Shown here piece by piece: positions 42,775 through 50,829 of a DNA stretch of 64,000 nt. The notes under the pieces are model-generated. The model saw only the letters and a list, made by a program, of their open reading frames with translations. It had not been told where the DNA came from and made no database searches. Position numbers and translations under genes: made by a program. Position 1 is the stretch's first letter; each line of letters starts with the position of its first letter. The stretch is from the NCBI RefSeq assembly GCF_900199205.1, contig NZ_OBMJ01000001.1:6503001-6567000 (forward strand), in the 5' to 3' direction. This DNA is from Streptomyces sp. 1331.2 (lineage in GTDB: Bacteria > Actinomycetota > Actinomycetes > Streptomycetales > Streptomycetaceae).

Positions 42775-43619
42775 CGGCGGATCCCCCGGTTCAGGGCCTC
42801 GGCGATCAGCGTGAAGCCGAGCACCAGCGCGGTGGTGGCGGCCAGCGGGGCGGCCGCGAAGGTCGGGTCGGTGGCGAGGTAGGCGACGGACTGGCTGAGG
42901 ATGCTGCCCAGGGTGGGCTCCGGCGGGCGGACCCCGAGGCCCAGGAAGCTCAACGCGCCCTCGATGAACACGCCGAGCGAGAGCGCCACGGCGGTCTGCA
43001 CGATCAGCGGGTCGACGGCGTTGGGCACGACGTGCCGCAGCAGCACCCGGGCCCGGGAGGCGCCGCCGACGCGGGCCGCCAGGGCGTACTCGCGCTCCCG
43101 CTGGACCAGGATCCCGGCCCGCAACTGCCGCCCGAAGCCCGGGATTTCGGCCAGCGCGATGACGACCACCACCGGCCAGCGGCCCGGGCCGAGGACGGCC
43201 GTCACGGCGAGGCCGAGGATCAGCCCGGGGAAGGCGAGCAGCAGGTCGAAGGCCCGCTGGACGGCGAGGTCGGCCCAGCGGGAGGTGGCCGCGAGCAGTG
43301 CGGCCGAGCAGCCGAGCAGGGCGCCGATCGGGACGGCGGTGACGATCAGGGCCAGGTCGGTGCCGATGCCGTGCAGGACCCGGCTGTAGAGGTCGCGGCC
43401 GAGGTCGTCGGTGCCGAAGGGGTGTCCGGCGCCGGGACCGGCCAGGGCGAGGGCGCTCTGGGCGTTCGGATCGGTGGAGGTGAGCAGCGGGGCGAGCAGC
43501 CCGGCGAGGGCGACGAGGCCGACCAGGGCGAGGCCGGTCAGGCCGCGCCAGGTGCGCAGCCCGGAGAGGTAACGGTTGTGCCGTGCGGGGGACTTGAGGG
43601 GAAGGGTGGCGGTGGTCAT
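42771..43619 (-). CDS. DppC-type ABC permease
   Basis: 282 residues with six membrane helices. The EAA-like loop is REYALAARVGGASRARVLLRHVVPNAVDP (cited by its ends RVGGASRARVLL and HVVPNAVDP), and the GHPFGTDDLGRDLYSRVL segment near the N-terminus is diagnostic for the DppC/OppC branch. It pairs with the DppB-type permease encoded directly upstream and overlaps the ATPase gene. Confidence 0.92.
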   Translation of the reverse strand: MTTATLPLKSPARHNRYLSGLRTWRGLTGLALVGLVALAGLLAPLLTSTDPNAQSALALAGPGAGHPFGTDDLGRDLYSRVLHGIGTDLALIVTAVPIGALLGCSAALLAATSRWADLAVQRAFDLLLAFPGLILGLAVTAVLGPGRWPVVVVIALAEIPGFGRQLRAGILVQREREYALAARVGGASRARVLLRHVVPNAVDPLIVQTAVALSLGVFIEGALSFLGLGVRPPEPTLGSILSQSVAYLATDPTFAAAPLAATTALVLGFTLIAEALNRGIRR

Positions 43620-43623
43620 CGGG

Positions 43624-44568
43624 TCACTCCCAGCGGATCCGGGGGTCGAGCCAGGCGTAGGCGAGGTCGGTGAGCAGCTGGACGGCGACGTAGACCGCCA
43701 CCACGAGCAGCAGCAGGTCCTGCACCACCGGGTAGTCCCGGCGGGCGACGCCCTGCTCGATCAGCTGGCCGAGGCCCGGCCAGGCGAAGATCCGCTCCAC
43801 CAGGACGGCCCCGGCGATGAGTTGGCCGATCTGCAGGCCGAGGACGGTGACGGCGGAGGGCAGCGCGTTGGGCAGTGCGTGCCGCCAGACGATCCGCCGC
43901 CGGGAGACGCCGAGCGCGGTCGCGGTGCGGACGTAGTCCTCGGCGAGGGCGCGTTCGATGCCGTCCTTGAGGTAGCGGGCGAGCACGGCGGCGCTGGGCA
44001 GGGCCAGGCAGAGCGCGGGCATCGCCAGGTACTGGACGGCGAGGTCCGGGGCGTCCAGCAGGGACTGCTGTCCGCCGGCCGGGAGCAGGTGGAGTGAGAC
44101 GGCGAAGACCAGGACCAGGACGACGCCGGTGACGAAGGGCGGGATCGCGAGGACGGCGGTGGTGAATGCCTGGATCGCGGCGGCGGCCGGTCGGCGTTGG
44201 GCGGTCGCTCCGGCCACTGCCAGCGGCAGGGCGATCAGTACCACCAGGAGCAGGGCTCCCAGGGCGAGTTGGGTGGTGGCGCCGAGGCCGTTGCCGATCA
44301 GGTCGGCGACCTGGCCGCCGATCGCGTAGCTCGGGCCGAGGTCGCCGCCGAGCAGGTGGCCGAGCCAGCTGAGGTACTGACCGAACAGCGGCCGATCCAG
44401 GCCGAGTTGGGTGCGGATGGCCTCGACGGTGGCGGGGGAGGCGTCCGGGCCGGCCAGAGAGGTGGCCGGATCGCCGGGGATGAGGCGGAGGATGAGGAAG
44501 ACCAGGAAGGAGGCGAGGGCCAGGACCAGCAGTCCGCTGGGGAGGCGTTTGAGGAGGAAGGTGCGCAT
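43624..44568 (-). CDS. DppB-type ABC permease
   Basis: 314 residues. The N-terminal FLLKRLPSGLLVLALASFLVF helix, PGDPAT segment, and the EAA-like loop DYVRTATALGVSRRRIVWRHALPNALPS match DppB/OppB (strings trimmed). Six membrane helices are predicted. Its stop lies four bases before the DppC-type gene. Confidence 0.92.
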   Translation of the reverse strand: MRTFLLKRLPSGLLVLALASFLVFLILRLIPGDPATSLAGPDASPATVEAIRTQLGLDRPLFGQYLSWLGHLLGGDLGPSYAIGGQVADLIGNGLGATTQLALGALLLVVLIALPLAVAGATAQRRPAAAAIQAFTTAVLAIPPFVTGVVLVLVFAVSLHLLPAGGQQSLLDAPDLAVQYLAMPALCLALPSAAVLARYLKDGIERALAEDYVRTATALGVSRRRIVWRHALPNALPSAVTVLGLQIGQLIAGAVLVERIFAWPGLGQLIEQGVARRDYPVVQDLLLLVVAVYVAVQLLTDLAYAWLDPRIRWE

Positions 44569-44592
44569 GGGTCGGGTTCCGGGCCGTCCTGC

Positions 44593-46182
44593 TCAGGCCG
44601 TCAGGTGGGCGTCGTCGAGGTTGAGGTAGCCGAACTTGTTGAGCGTGGCGCCCTGGGCCCTGCGGCCGGCGACCTCGACCAGTCCGGCGATGGCGAGGTC
44701 GATCACGAACTCCTCGTCCAGCAGCACGTCGGTGATCTGCTGGTAGAGGGCCTTGGCCTCGGGGCTGTCGCTGTCGCTGCGGTTCCAGGCCCGCTGCACC
44801 ACGTCGGTGTAGGCGGGGGAGGCGAAGTGCGAGCTGTTCTTGGCCTCGTTGAAGGGGTAGGCGCTCACCGCGAGGGTGGCCGGGTGGAGTTGCGCGAAGC
44901 CGTGGCTGAGCGTCCACAGGGCGGGCATGGACTGGGAGATGAGCTGCTTCTGCATGGTCGGCGAGTCGGTGGGCTGGAGCACCGTCTCGATGCCGACCTG
45001 CTGGAGGTCGTACTGCAGGATCTGGGCGATCGCGGTCGAGCCCGGCTCGCTGGAGTGGGCGAAGGGCAGGGTGAGCTTCTCCAGTCCGGCCTCCTTGAGC
45101 AGGGCGCGGGCCTTGTCCGGGTCGTGGCGGTAGTGGGTGGCGCCGGCCTCGGTGTAGGCGGGGGAGGACTTGGGCCAGGGTATTGAGGAGACGCTGCCGT
45201 AGCCGCCGAGGGCCTGCTGGACGAAGCGGTCGCGGTCGACCGCCCAGGCGATGGCCTGGCGGACGCGCTTGTCGCCGACGTGCTCGGCGGTGACGTTGAC
45301 GCCGATGTAGTGGGCGCCGGCGCCGGTGTCGTACTGCGTGATCCGGAACTGCGGGTCGGTGCGCAGGGCGGCCACGTCCTTGCCGCGGACGTTGTACGAC
45401 AGGTGGGTCTGGCCGGTCTTGAGGGAGGAGAGCAGGGACTCGGCCTGCGGGACGATCCGGATCTCCACGCCGTCGAGGTAGGGGCGGCCGGGGTTCCAGT
45501 ACGTCTCGTTGCGGGCGAAGGTGAGCGAGGAGCCGGGCTTGCGGTCGGTGAGGGTGAACGGGCCGGTGCCGATCAGCCTGGTGCCGGCGACGGCGTCCTC
45601 GACGGTTCCGGAGTCCGGGATGATCATGAACTCGAAGAGGTCGAAGAGGTTGCTCACCGGGTGGGCGAGCACCAGGGTCAGCTCGAAGTCGCCGTTCTTG
45701 CGGAAGTCGGTGACGGTGGCGGCGGTCGAGCGCAACTGGGCCGAACGGGCCGGGTTCTGGAGGTTCTTGACCGCGAAGACCACGTCGTCGGCGGTGAACC
45801 GGCGGCCGCTGTGGAACAGCACGTCCTCGCGGAGCTTGAGCGTGACGCTCTGCCCGTCCGGCGCGACCTGCCAGGAGGTGGCGAGTTCGGGCTGCGGCCG
45901 GAGCTGGTCGTCGTACCTGGTCAGGGTGTTGAAGACGAGTCGCTGGACCAGGGTGTTGGCGCTCTGGGCGAACAGCAGGCTCGGGGTGAAGTCGACGCCG
46001 GTGGCCACGGAGAGCACCCCGCCCTTCCGGGGGGCGTCCGAACTGCCCGCCGTTTTCGCGGAGTTCGAGGCCTCGTCGACGGCGGACCGGCAGGCCGCGA
46101 GCGTCAGCAGGCCGGCGCCGGCGAGGCCCGCGCGCAGCAGGGCGCGGCGGCTCGGTGCGGAGGGACGGGTGAGCGCGGTCAT
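44593..46182 (-). CDS. SBP_bac_5 solute-binding lipoprotein of the dipeptide family
   Basis: 529 residues. A twin-arginine SRRALLRAGLAGAG and the lipobox LTLAAC direct export and lipid anchoring. The family 5 fold is clear: NTLTRYDDQLRPQPELATSW, LREDVLFHSGRRFTADDVVFA and LIGTGPF (first and second trimmed). Members bind peptides, nickel chelates, oligosaccharides and other solutes. The genomic setting with a sulfatase and a TauD/AtsK dioxygenase suggests a sulfate ester or sulfonate, which is an inference. Direct neighbours are the ROK repressor upstream and the DppB permease downstream. Confidence 0.92.
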   Translation of the reverse strand: MTALTRPSAPSRRALLRAGLAGAGLLTLAACRSAVDEASNSAKTAGSSDAPRKGGVLSVATGVDFTPSLLFAQSANTLVQRLVFNTLTRYDDQLRPQPELATSWQVAPDGQSVTLKLREDVLFHSGRRFTADDVVFAVKNLQNPARSAQLRSTAATVTDFRKNGDFELTLVLAHPVSNLFDLFEFMIIPDSGTVEDAVAGTRLIGTGPFTLTDRKPGSSLTFARNETYWNPGRPYLDGVEIRIVPQAESLLSSLKTGQTHLSYNVRGKDVAALRTDPQFRITQYDTGAGAHYIGVNVTAEHVGDKRVRQAIAWAVDRDRFVQQALGGYGSVSSIPWPKSSPAYTEAGATHYRHDPDKARALLKEAGLEKLTLPFAHSSEPGSTAIAQILQYDLQQVGIETVLQPTDSPTMQKQLISQSMPALWTLSHGFAQLHPATLAVSAYPFNEAKNSSHFASPAYTDVVQRAWNRSDSDSPEAKALYQQITDVLLDEEFVIDLAIAGLVEVAGRRAQGATLNKFGYLNLDDAHLTA

Positions 46183-46209
46183 GGCGGTCCTTCGGGAGGG
46201 GGACGACGG

Positions 46210-47427
46210 TCAGTGGTGGTGGGCCAGCGCGCGGACGGGCCCGGCGTACAGCTCGCCGAGCACCGGGGTGCCGGCCGCCACGGCGAGGACGTCCGGGCCG
46301 CGCCGCTGGGCGATCAGCAGGTCGGCGTCCCGGCGCAGGTGCGAGCGGAGCGCGAACTCGGCGCGGACGACGTCGAGGTAGCGCGGGTCGAGGAAGGAGA
46401 AGGTCTCGGTGAGGACCAGCAGGTCGGGGTTGACCACGTCGGCGAGCAGCGCCAGGGCGCGGCCGATGATCCGGGCGCGGTTGCGGACCAGCCGGTCCGC
46501 GCCCGGGTCGCCGCGCTTGACGGCCGCGATCAGCTGGGCGCGGTCGGGCTCGGCGGTGACGCCCGCGGCGGCGGCCGCCTCGAACAGCGTGGTGTCGGAG
46601 GCGGCCACCGAGAGGCAGCCGAGCCGGCCGCAGTGGCAGCGCGCCTCGCTCTGCGCGTCCGGGTCGGTGACGGTGCCGGTGACCGGCAGGTGGCCGAGGT
46701 CGCCGGTGGTCGAGGGCGGGCCCAGGTGGACCGTGCCCGCGACCGCCAGCGCCGCGTCCACGACGTGGCCGACGAACAGCTGGACCATGCTGCGGCGGGC
46801 CGCCGGGTGGCCGAAGAGGATCTCCGCCTGGGTGAGCGCCCGGGCGTGGTTGTCCACCCGGACCGGCAGCCCGGTGGCTTCCCGCAGCAGCGCGCGCAGC
46901 GGCAGGTCCTGCCAGTCCAGCGGGCCGTGGCGGAGCACGAGGCCGCGCTCCGGATCGACCGAGCCGCCGCTCACGGCGCCCAGCCCGACCACCGTACGGC
47001 CGCCGGCCAGGGCGTCGATCAGCCGTGGCAGTCGTGCGAGCAGGGGCTTCAGCACCGCGAGTCCGGTCCGGCCGCGGTTGGAGACCTCCTTGCGCCGCAG
47101 CACCCGGCCGCGCAGGTCGAGCAGCGCGAAGGTGGTGTACGGCACGCCGATGTGCAGTCCGGCGACGGCGAGTTGGTCGGTGTCCACGGCCAGCGGGAGC
47201 TGCGGGCGGCCGACCGTACCGGTGCCGCCGCCCGCCAACTCAGGCCGCTCGCTGAGGAGTCCGAGCCGTACCAGGTCCACCGTCTGCCGGGAGACCGCCG
47301 AGGCGCTGAGCCCGGTGAGCTCGGCGACCCGGCTGCGGGCGATCGGCCCGTGGTCGAGCACCGTGCGCAGGACGGCGGCGGCGTTGGCGTCCCGGCGGTC
47401 ATCGCCGGCGCGGAGGGTCGTGGGCAT
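46210..47427 (-). CDS. ROK-family transcriptional repressor
   Basis: 405 residues. The first 75 residues are a MarR-like HTH (VLRTVLDHGPIARSRVAELTGLSASAVSRQTVDL, quoted by its core LTGLSASAVSRQ), followed by a ROK domain with the zinc site CHCGRLGCL and GDLGHLPV. The ATP phosphate-binding DxGG motif is absent, so it is a NagC/XylR-type regulator, not a kinase. Such repressors usually respond to sugars. Its place between the dioxygenase and the transporter genes makes it the likely local regulator and hints that the operon's substrate has a sugar part, or that the fold was adapted to another ligand. Confidence 0.88.
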   Translation of the reverse strand: MPTTLRAGDDRRDANAAAVLRTVLDHGPIARSRVAELTGLSASAVSRQTVDLVRLGLLSERPELAGGGTGTVGRPQLPLAVDTDQLAVAGLHIGVPYTTFALLDLRGRVLRRKEVSNRGRTGLAVLKPLLARLPRLIDALAGGRTVVGLGAVSGGSVDPERGLVLRHGPLDWQDLPLRALLREATGLPVRVDNHARALTQAEILFGHPAARRSMVQLFVGHVVDAALAVAGTVHLGPPSTTGDLGHLPVTGTVTDPDAQSEARCHCGRLGCLSVAASDTTLFEAAAAAGVTAEPDRAQLIAAVKRGDPGADRLVRNRARIIGRALALLADVVNPDLLVLTETFSFLDPRYLDVVRAEFALRSHLRRDADLLIAQRRGPDVLAVAAGTPVLGELYAGPVRALAHHH

Positions 47428-47494
47428 GGTCTCGTTCGCGGGGAGTCGTCGGGCGGCGGGTTCGGGGCGGTCGTAGCGGGGCGGTCGTTGCGGG

Positions 47495-48496
47495 TCAGTG
47501 GGCTGCTTCGAGCTCCGCGGCGGGCACCAGGCCGGGCACCCGCGGCGGGTCGGCCGGCTCCAGCAGGCGGCTCGGGGCGCCGTCCACGCCGACCGGCAGG
47601 TCCCCGTCCAGGGTGATCCGGCGCACCAGGCGCGGCTCGTCGCCGTAGTCCGCGACCGCGTAGTGCTGGGTGGCGCGGTTGTCCCAGATCGCCACGTCGC
47701 CGACCTGCCAGTCCCAGCGGACGGTGTTCTCCAGCCGCTCGACGTAGCGCTGGAAGAGGTCGATCAGCGCCTTGCTGTCGTCGCCGGACACACCCTGGAT
47801 CCGCTGCGCGAAGGCGCCCAGCAGCAGGGACTTCTCGCCGGTCACGGGGTGGACCCGGACCACCGGGTGCTCGGTCTTGAAGGCGGTGGAGACGAAGACG
47901 TCCCGGAACAGCTTGGCGACCTCGGCGTTGTTCGCCAGCTCGGGGCGCAGGGCGAGCCGGGCGGCGTAGTCGTAGTCGTTGGTGTGGACGGCGCGCAGGG
48001 ACTCGGCGAGGACCTTCAGCGGGGCGGGCAGGTCCCGGTAGGCGGCCGCGGTGTTCGCCCAGACGGTGCTGCCGCCGGCCGGCGGGACCTCCAGGGCGCG
48101 CAGGATCGAGGCCTTGGGGTAGGACGGGACGAAGGTGACGTCGGTGTGCCAGTTGTTGGCGCGCACGCCCTTGGTGGCGTCCAGCTCGAAGATGTAGCGG
48201 CCGTCCGCGCTGGGCACGGTGGGGTGGCCGACGGGGTGGCCCAGCAGGCGGGCGAAGGCCTCCTGCTCGGCGTCGTCCAGGTGCTGCTGGCCGCGGAAGA
48301 AGAGCACCTTGTGCTCGTACAGGGCGGCTTCGAGGGCGGTGACGGTCTCGGCGGGGAGGTCGCCGCCCAGGCGTATGTCGTGCACGACGGCGCCGAGGCG
48401 GCCGGCGGCGGGGGTGAGGCGCAGGGCGGTGGGGGTGGTGGCCGAGGTGGTGGTCGCGGTCGGGACGGTGGTCGGGGCGGTCGGGGTGGTGGTCAT
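47495..48496 (-). CDS. TauD/AtsK-type Fe(II)/2-oxoglutarate dioxygenase
   Basis: 333 residues. The iron facial triad is H117-T-D119 (NNWHTDVTF) and H278 (RATQHYAVADYG), with the 2-oxoglutarate arginine near residue 292 (LVRRITL). A Thr/Ala/Pro-rich tail of 25 residues precedes the domain. Family members oxidatively release sulfite from taurine (TauD) or aldehyde and sulfate from alkyl sulfates (AtsK). The linked sulfatase favours the AtsK reaction, but sequence alone does not decide. It is the first full-length gene of the operon, and a Cys-rich short frame lies 160 bases upstream. Confidence 0.9.
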   Translation of the reverse strand: MTTTPTAPTTVPTATTTSATTPTALRLTPAAGRLGAVVHDIRLGGDLPAETVTALEAALYEHKVLFFRGQQHLDDAEQEAFARLLGHPVGHPTVPSADGRYIFELDATKGVRANNWHTDVTFVPSYPKASILRALEVPPAGGSTVWANTAAAYRDLPAPLKVLAESLRAVHTNDYDYAARLALRPELANNAEVAKLFRDVFVSTAFKTEHPVVRVHPVTGEKSLLLGAFAQRIQGVSGDDSKALIDLFQRYVERLENTVRWDWQVGDVAIWDNRATQHYAVADYGDEPRLVRRITLDGDLPVGVDGAPSRLLEPADPPRVPGLVPAAELEAAH

Positions 48497-48572
48497 GGCG
48501 GGGCCCTTTCGGGTGCGTGTGGTGACGGTGAGTGATGCACAACGGGTGTGGCGGGGCGCGGCGGGCGCGGTG

Positions 48573-48654
48573 GGGCGCGGGTCCGCGGCGCCCGGCAGGG
48601 CGCGGCAGGGTGCACGGAAGGCGGGGTGAAGGGGGCCGGTCCGGTCGTGCGGAC
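48573..48654 (-). promoter_or_regulatory. Candidate attenuator hairpins between leader peptide and dioxygenase gene
   Basis: CGGAC/GTCCG (48650-48654 with 48639-48643) forms a short hairpin starting three bases after the leader stop codon. GGGCGC/GCGCCC (48573-48578 with 48588-48593) forms another before the dioxygenase gene. Both are G+C-rich but short; no long T-run is seen, so the mechanism would more likely involve Rho or ribosome access. Confidence 0.35.
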
Positions 48655-48656
48655 GG

Positions 48657-48728
48657 TCAGAACGCGAGCGCGCCGCGACAACAGCGGCGCCGGCAACGGC
48701 GGGGAACGGGGCGGACGGCGGTGTGCAT
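48657..48728 (-). CDS. Cys-rich leader peptide of the organosulfur operon
   Basis: A 23-codon frame starting MHTAVRPVPRR and ending GALAF, with Cys at positions 12, 16 and 17 in an Arg-rich stretch (R-C-R-R-R-C-C-R). GGAAGGAGG ends four bases before the ATG, the best binding site in the region. A perfect TTGACA promoter element lies 65 bases upstream. Cys-containing short leaders are known ahead of sulfur-assimilation genes in actinobacteria, where ribosome stalling at Cys codons under cysteine starvation induces the downstream operon. The first downstream gene here is the dioxygenase. The peptide itself is presumed to have no other function. Confidence 0.65.
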   Translation of the reverse strand: MHTAVRPVPRRCRRRCCRGALAF

Positions 48729-48768
48729 CGGCCCTCCTTCCGGCTCGTTGCGAGTGGGCTCGGGCTTC

Positions 48769-48798
48769 ATGGTGCGGACGCCCGCGCCCGCCTGTCAA
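48769..48798 (-). promoter_or_regulatory. Promoter of the organosulfur operon
   Basis: On the minus strand a perfect TTGACA (48793-48798) is followed after 18 bases by CACCAT, a weak -10. Transcription would begin about 35 bases before the leader-peptide ATG. The weak -10 suggests dependence on an activator or release from a repressor. Confidence 0.55.
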
Positions 48799-48799
48799 T

Positions 48800-49051
48800 C
48801 GTCATCTTGCCTGGTGGGAAAGGCTGTTGCCGCTTCGTTTCGGCCGCTTGCGGACTGTGTCGGCCCGTTGCGGCGGATGGCGGGCGGATGGCGGGCGCGC
48901 TTCGCGCGGGCGTTCGGCCTTGTCCTGCGGGTGCGGGGGTTACTAATTTTCGGAGCGGAAGTAATTCCGGGCCGGCGCGGGGGTTCCCGCGCCGGGGCTT
49001 CGGCCTGCCCGGATGGCGGCGCGCCGTTACGTTCCGTGACTGCTGTGGATG
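48800..49051. other. Noncoding region upstream of the organosulfur operon, with one terminator
   Basis: No gene is seen in these 250 bases. CCGGCGCGGG-GGTT-CCCGCGCCGG (48972-48995) is a perfect 10-bp hairpin that should terminate the small secreted-protein gene to its right. An A+T-richer patch with TTACT...AGTAA arms lies at 48940-48966, and GCGGATGGCGGGC is directly repeated near 48875-48900. Confidence 0.5.
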
Positions 49052-49267
49052 CTACTGGCCGAGGAGCCGGGCGAAGTCCAGCCCGAGGCTGCCGAGGACG
49101 GGCAGTGCGCCGAGGTCGGTCACCCCGCCGACCGGGATGCTGTAGCCCTGGTTGACCTCGCGCGGGGTGGAGCCGGTGGCGGTGGAGTCGGCGGCGGCAG
49201 CGGTGGCGGTGCCGGCCGGGACCAGGAGGGCGCCGAGGAACAGGGCGGCGAGAACGGTGCGACGCAT
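49052..49267 (-). CDS. Small secreted peptide of unknown function
   Basis: 71 residues. A signal peptide (MRRTVLAALFLGALLVPAG, cleaved near ATA-AAA) leaves a mature part of about 45 residues containing PREVNQGYSIPVGGVTDLGA and a hydrophobic end LGLDFARLLGQ. There is no Cys, so it is not a chaplin or a disulfide-stabilised peptide. GGAGG nine bases before the ATG fixes the start. It is divergent from the DPBB-protein gene across about 300 bases. Confidence 0.65.
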   Translation of the reverse strand: MRRTVLAALFLGALLVPAGTATAAAADSTATGSTPREVNQGYSIPVGGVTDLGALPVLGSLGLDFARLLGQ

Positions 49268-49288
49268 GGGACGGGGCCTCCGGTGCGG

Positions 49289-49318
49289 GGTGCGGGCATG
49301 CGAGGTGCGGGCATGCGG
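49289..49318. repeat. 15-bp tandem repeat upstream of the small secreted peptide
   Basis: GGTGCGGGCATGCGA and GGTGCGGGCATGCGG are adjacent, one mismatch apart. On the minus strand they lie directly after a TTGACA element, where a -10 box would be expected, so they could be an operator. Confidence 0.5.
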
Positions 49319-49422
49319 GTGACGGACTGTCAACACCCTCCGTGTCGGTGCGGTCACGTATCTTCGCCCCTTCGGACGCATTCGTAAAGATCCTTGCCTT
49401 GTGTTCATGCCAACATCGCGGA

Positions 49423-49433
49423 GGTCTGGACCA
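49423..49433 (+). promoter_or_regulatory. DasR-like site (dre) upstream of the DPBB protein gene
   Basis: GGTCTGGACCA matches the core of the DasR consensus GGTCTAGACCA in 10 of 11 positions. DasR is the GntR-type regulator of N-acetylglucosamine and chitin use in Streptomyces. It stands about 140 bases before the ATG. The remaining 300-base intergenic region shows nothing else clear. Confidence 0.45.
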
Positions 49434-49571
49434 TACCGAGGACGGGCGCATACGTTCCCTTCACCGGGCGGACACGGAGTCGCTGAACTTCCTTGCAGAG
49501 GGCGCGACTTCGCTCTGTCACGCCCATGGCCAGCAGTACGTCTGCCAGCACTGCAACCGGAGGGAACGACC

Positions 49572-50057
49572 ATGCGCGCCATCGGCAAGAACCTCAGGAT
49601 CCTCGCGGGCGCCCCGCTCGCCGCAGCCGCTCTCATCGCCTTCACCGCCGGCACCGCCAGCGCCGCGATCCCGATCAACAAGCCCATGACCGGCAAGGCC
49701 ACCTACTACACCGACTCGGGCTACGGCGCCTGCGGCACCCAGATCAACGCCTCCTCCCAGATGCTGGTCGCCGTCTCGCACACCTGGTGGACCACCGCCA
49801 ACCCCAACAACGACCCGGTCTGTAAGGGCATTTCGGTCAAGGTCAGTTACCAGGGCAAGACCATCATCGTCCCGGTCAAGGACCAGTGCCCCTCCTGCGA
49901 CTCCACCCACATCGACCTCAGCCAGCCCGCCTTCGCCAAGCTGGCCCCGCTCGACAAGGGCGTCATCAGTGGCCTCACCTGGCAGTTCGTCAAGACCGGT
50001 CTGAAGGGTGAGACCGTCGAGCTGTCCGCCCCGATCGCCGGCTCCACCATCGGCTGA
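49572..50057 (+). CDS. Secreted double-psi beta-barrel protein (expansin/kiwellin-like)
   Basis: 161 residues. A signal peptide ends at ASA (residue 31). The mature domain has MTGKATYYTDSGYGACGTQI and a second block KDQCPSCDSTHIDLSQPAF, with Cys pairs typical of double-psi beta-barrel proteins such as RlpA, barwin and kiwellin. Streptomyces homologues have been named cysteine/serine endopeptidase inhibitors, but the role is not established; loosening or binding of cell-wall glycans is an alternative. GGAGG eight bases before the ATG supports the start. A strong terminator follows. Confidence 0.82.
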   Translation: MRAIGKNLRILAGAPLAAAALIAFTAGTASAAIPINKPMTGKATYYTDSGYGACGTQINASSQMLVAVSHTWWTTANPNNDPVCKGISVKVSYQGKTIIVPVKDQCPSCDSTHIDLSQPAFAKLAPLDKGVISGLTWQFVKTGLKGETVELSAPIAGSTIG

Positions 50058-50072
50058 CCGGCCCCGCGAACG

Positions 50073-50113
50073 CCGCTGCCCGCCCCCGCGAGCTCACCGG
50101 GGGCGGGCAGCGG
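50073..50113 (+). terminator. Terminator after the double-psi beta-barrel gene
   Basis: A perfect 15-bp stem (CCGCTGCCCGCCCCC with its complement) with an 11-base loop, 15 bases after the stop codon. Confidence 0.85.
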
Positions 50114-50224
50114 CATCGGCTTCGACGGCCCCGAAGCCACCGACACCGTCCCCGGCCGTGTCGGCGGCTTACTGTTCTGGGATCCGTCGACGGTTCGAGA
50201 GTGTTGGAGAGCGGGGGTTGCGGG

Positions 50225-50722
50225 GTGTCCGAGGTGCGGAAGCCGGTGCTGTACGTCGTGGTGTGTGCGGCGGGGGTCGCGGGCGGGGTCGGGGAGTTGA
50301 TCGCGGCCGCGCAGGCGGAGGGGTGGCAGGTGGGGGTGGTGGCCACTCCGCAGGCGATGGGGTTCATCGACGCGGAGGCGATCACCGCGCAGACGGGGTA
50401 TCCGATCCGGTCGGCCTGGCGCAGGCCGGGGGCGCCGCGGCCGTTGCCGGACCCTGAGGCGATCGTGGTGTCCCCGGCGACGTTCAACACGGTCAACAAG
50501 TGGGCCCTGGGGATCTCGGACACGCTCGCGCTCGGGATCCTCTGCGAGTCCTACGGGTGGGGGATCCCGGTCGCCGTCCAGCCGTGTCTGAGCGCTGCGC
50601 AGGCCGCGCATCCGGCGTACGAGCAGAGCCTGGCGAGGCTGCGGGCGATGGGGGTGCGGGTCGCGGAGTTCGTGCCGGGGGCGTACAGCTGGACGCGAGC
50701 CCTGGAGCTGCTGCGGGACTGA
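50225..50722 (+). CDS. Small flavoprotein (CoaC/UbiX-like fold)
   Basis: 165 residues of the flavoprotein superfamily that includes phosphopantothenoylcysteine decarboxylase. VLYVVVCAAGVAGGVGELIAAAQ is the FMN-binding strand-loop, VVATPQAMGFID follows, and VSPATFNTVNKWALGISDTLA is the typical phosphate-binding segment (trimmed). The usual catalytic His after the first motif is not obvious, so it may bind flavin without decarboxylating. The GTG of VSEVRKP is used; a GTG three codons later is possible. About 110 bases separate it from the FAD oxidoreductase gene on the same strand. Confidence 0.75.
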   Translation: MSEVRKPVLYVVVCAAGVAGGVGELIAAAQAEGWQVGVVATPQAMGFIDAEAITAQTGYPIRSAWRRPGAPRPLPDPEAIVVSPATFNTVNKWALGISDTLALGILCESYGWGIPVAVQPCLSAAQAAHPAYEQSLARLRAMGVRVAEFVPGAYSWTRALELLRD

Positions 50723-50829
50723 CAGGGTGGCTGATCGCGGCCGGCGATCCTGGCACTGTGCGGGGTGGTCCACGCCGATCGTCCGGAGGTAGCGTCCGGG
50801 CAGGTCGGCGAGGGTGCAGGAGGTGTCCG

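Noticed and set aside
49052..49267. Chaplin or rodlin gene
   Set aside because: The mature peptide has no Cys pair and no chaplin core, and does not resemble rodlins.
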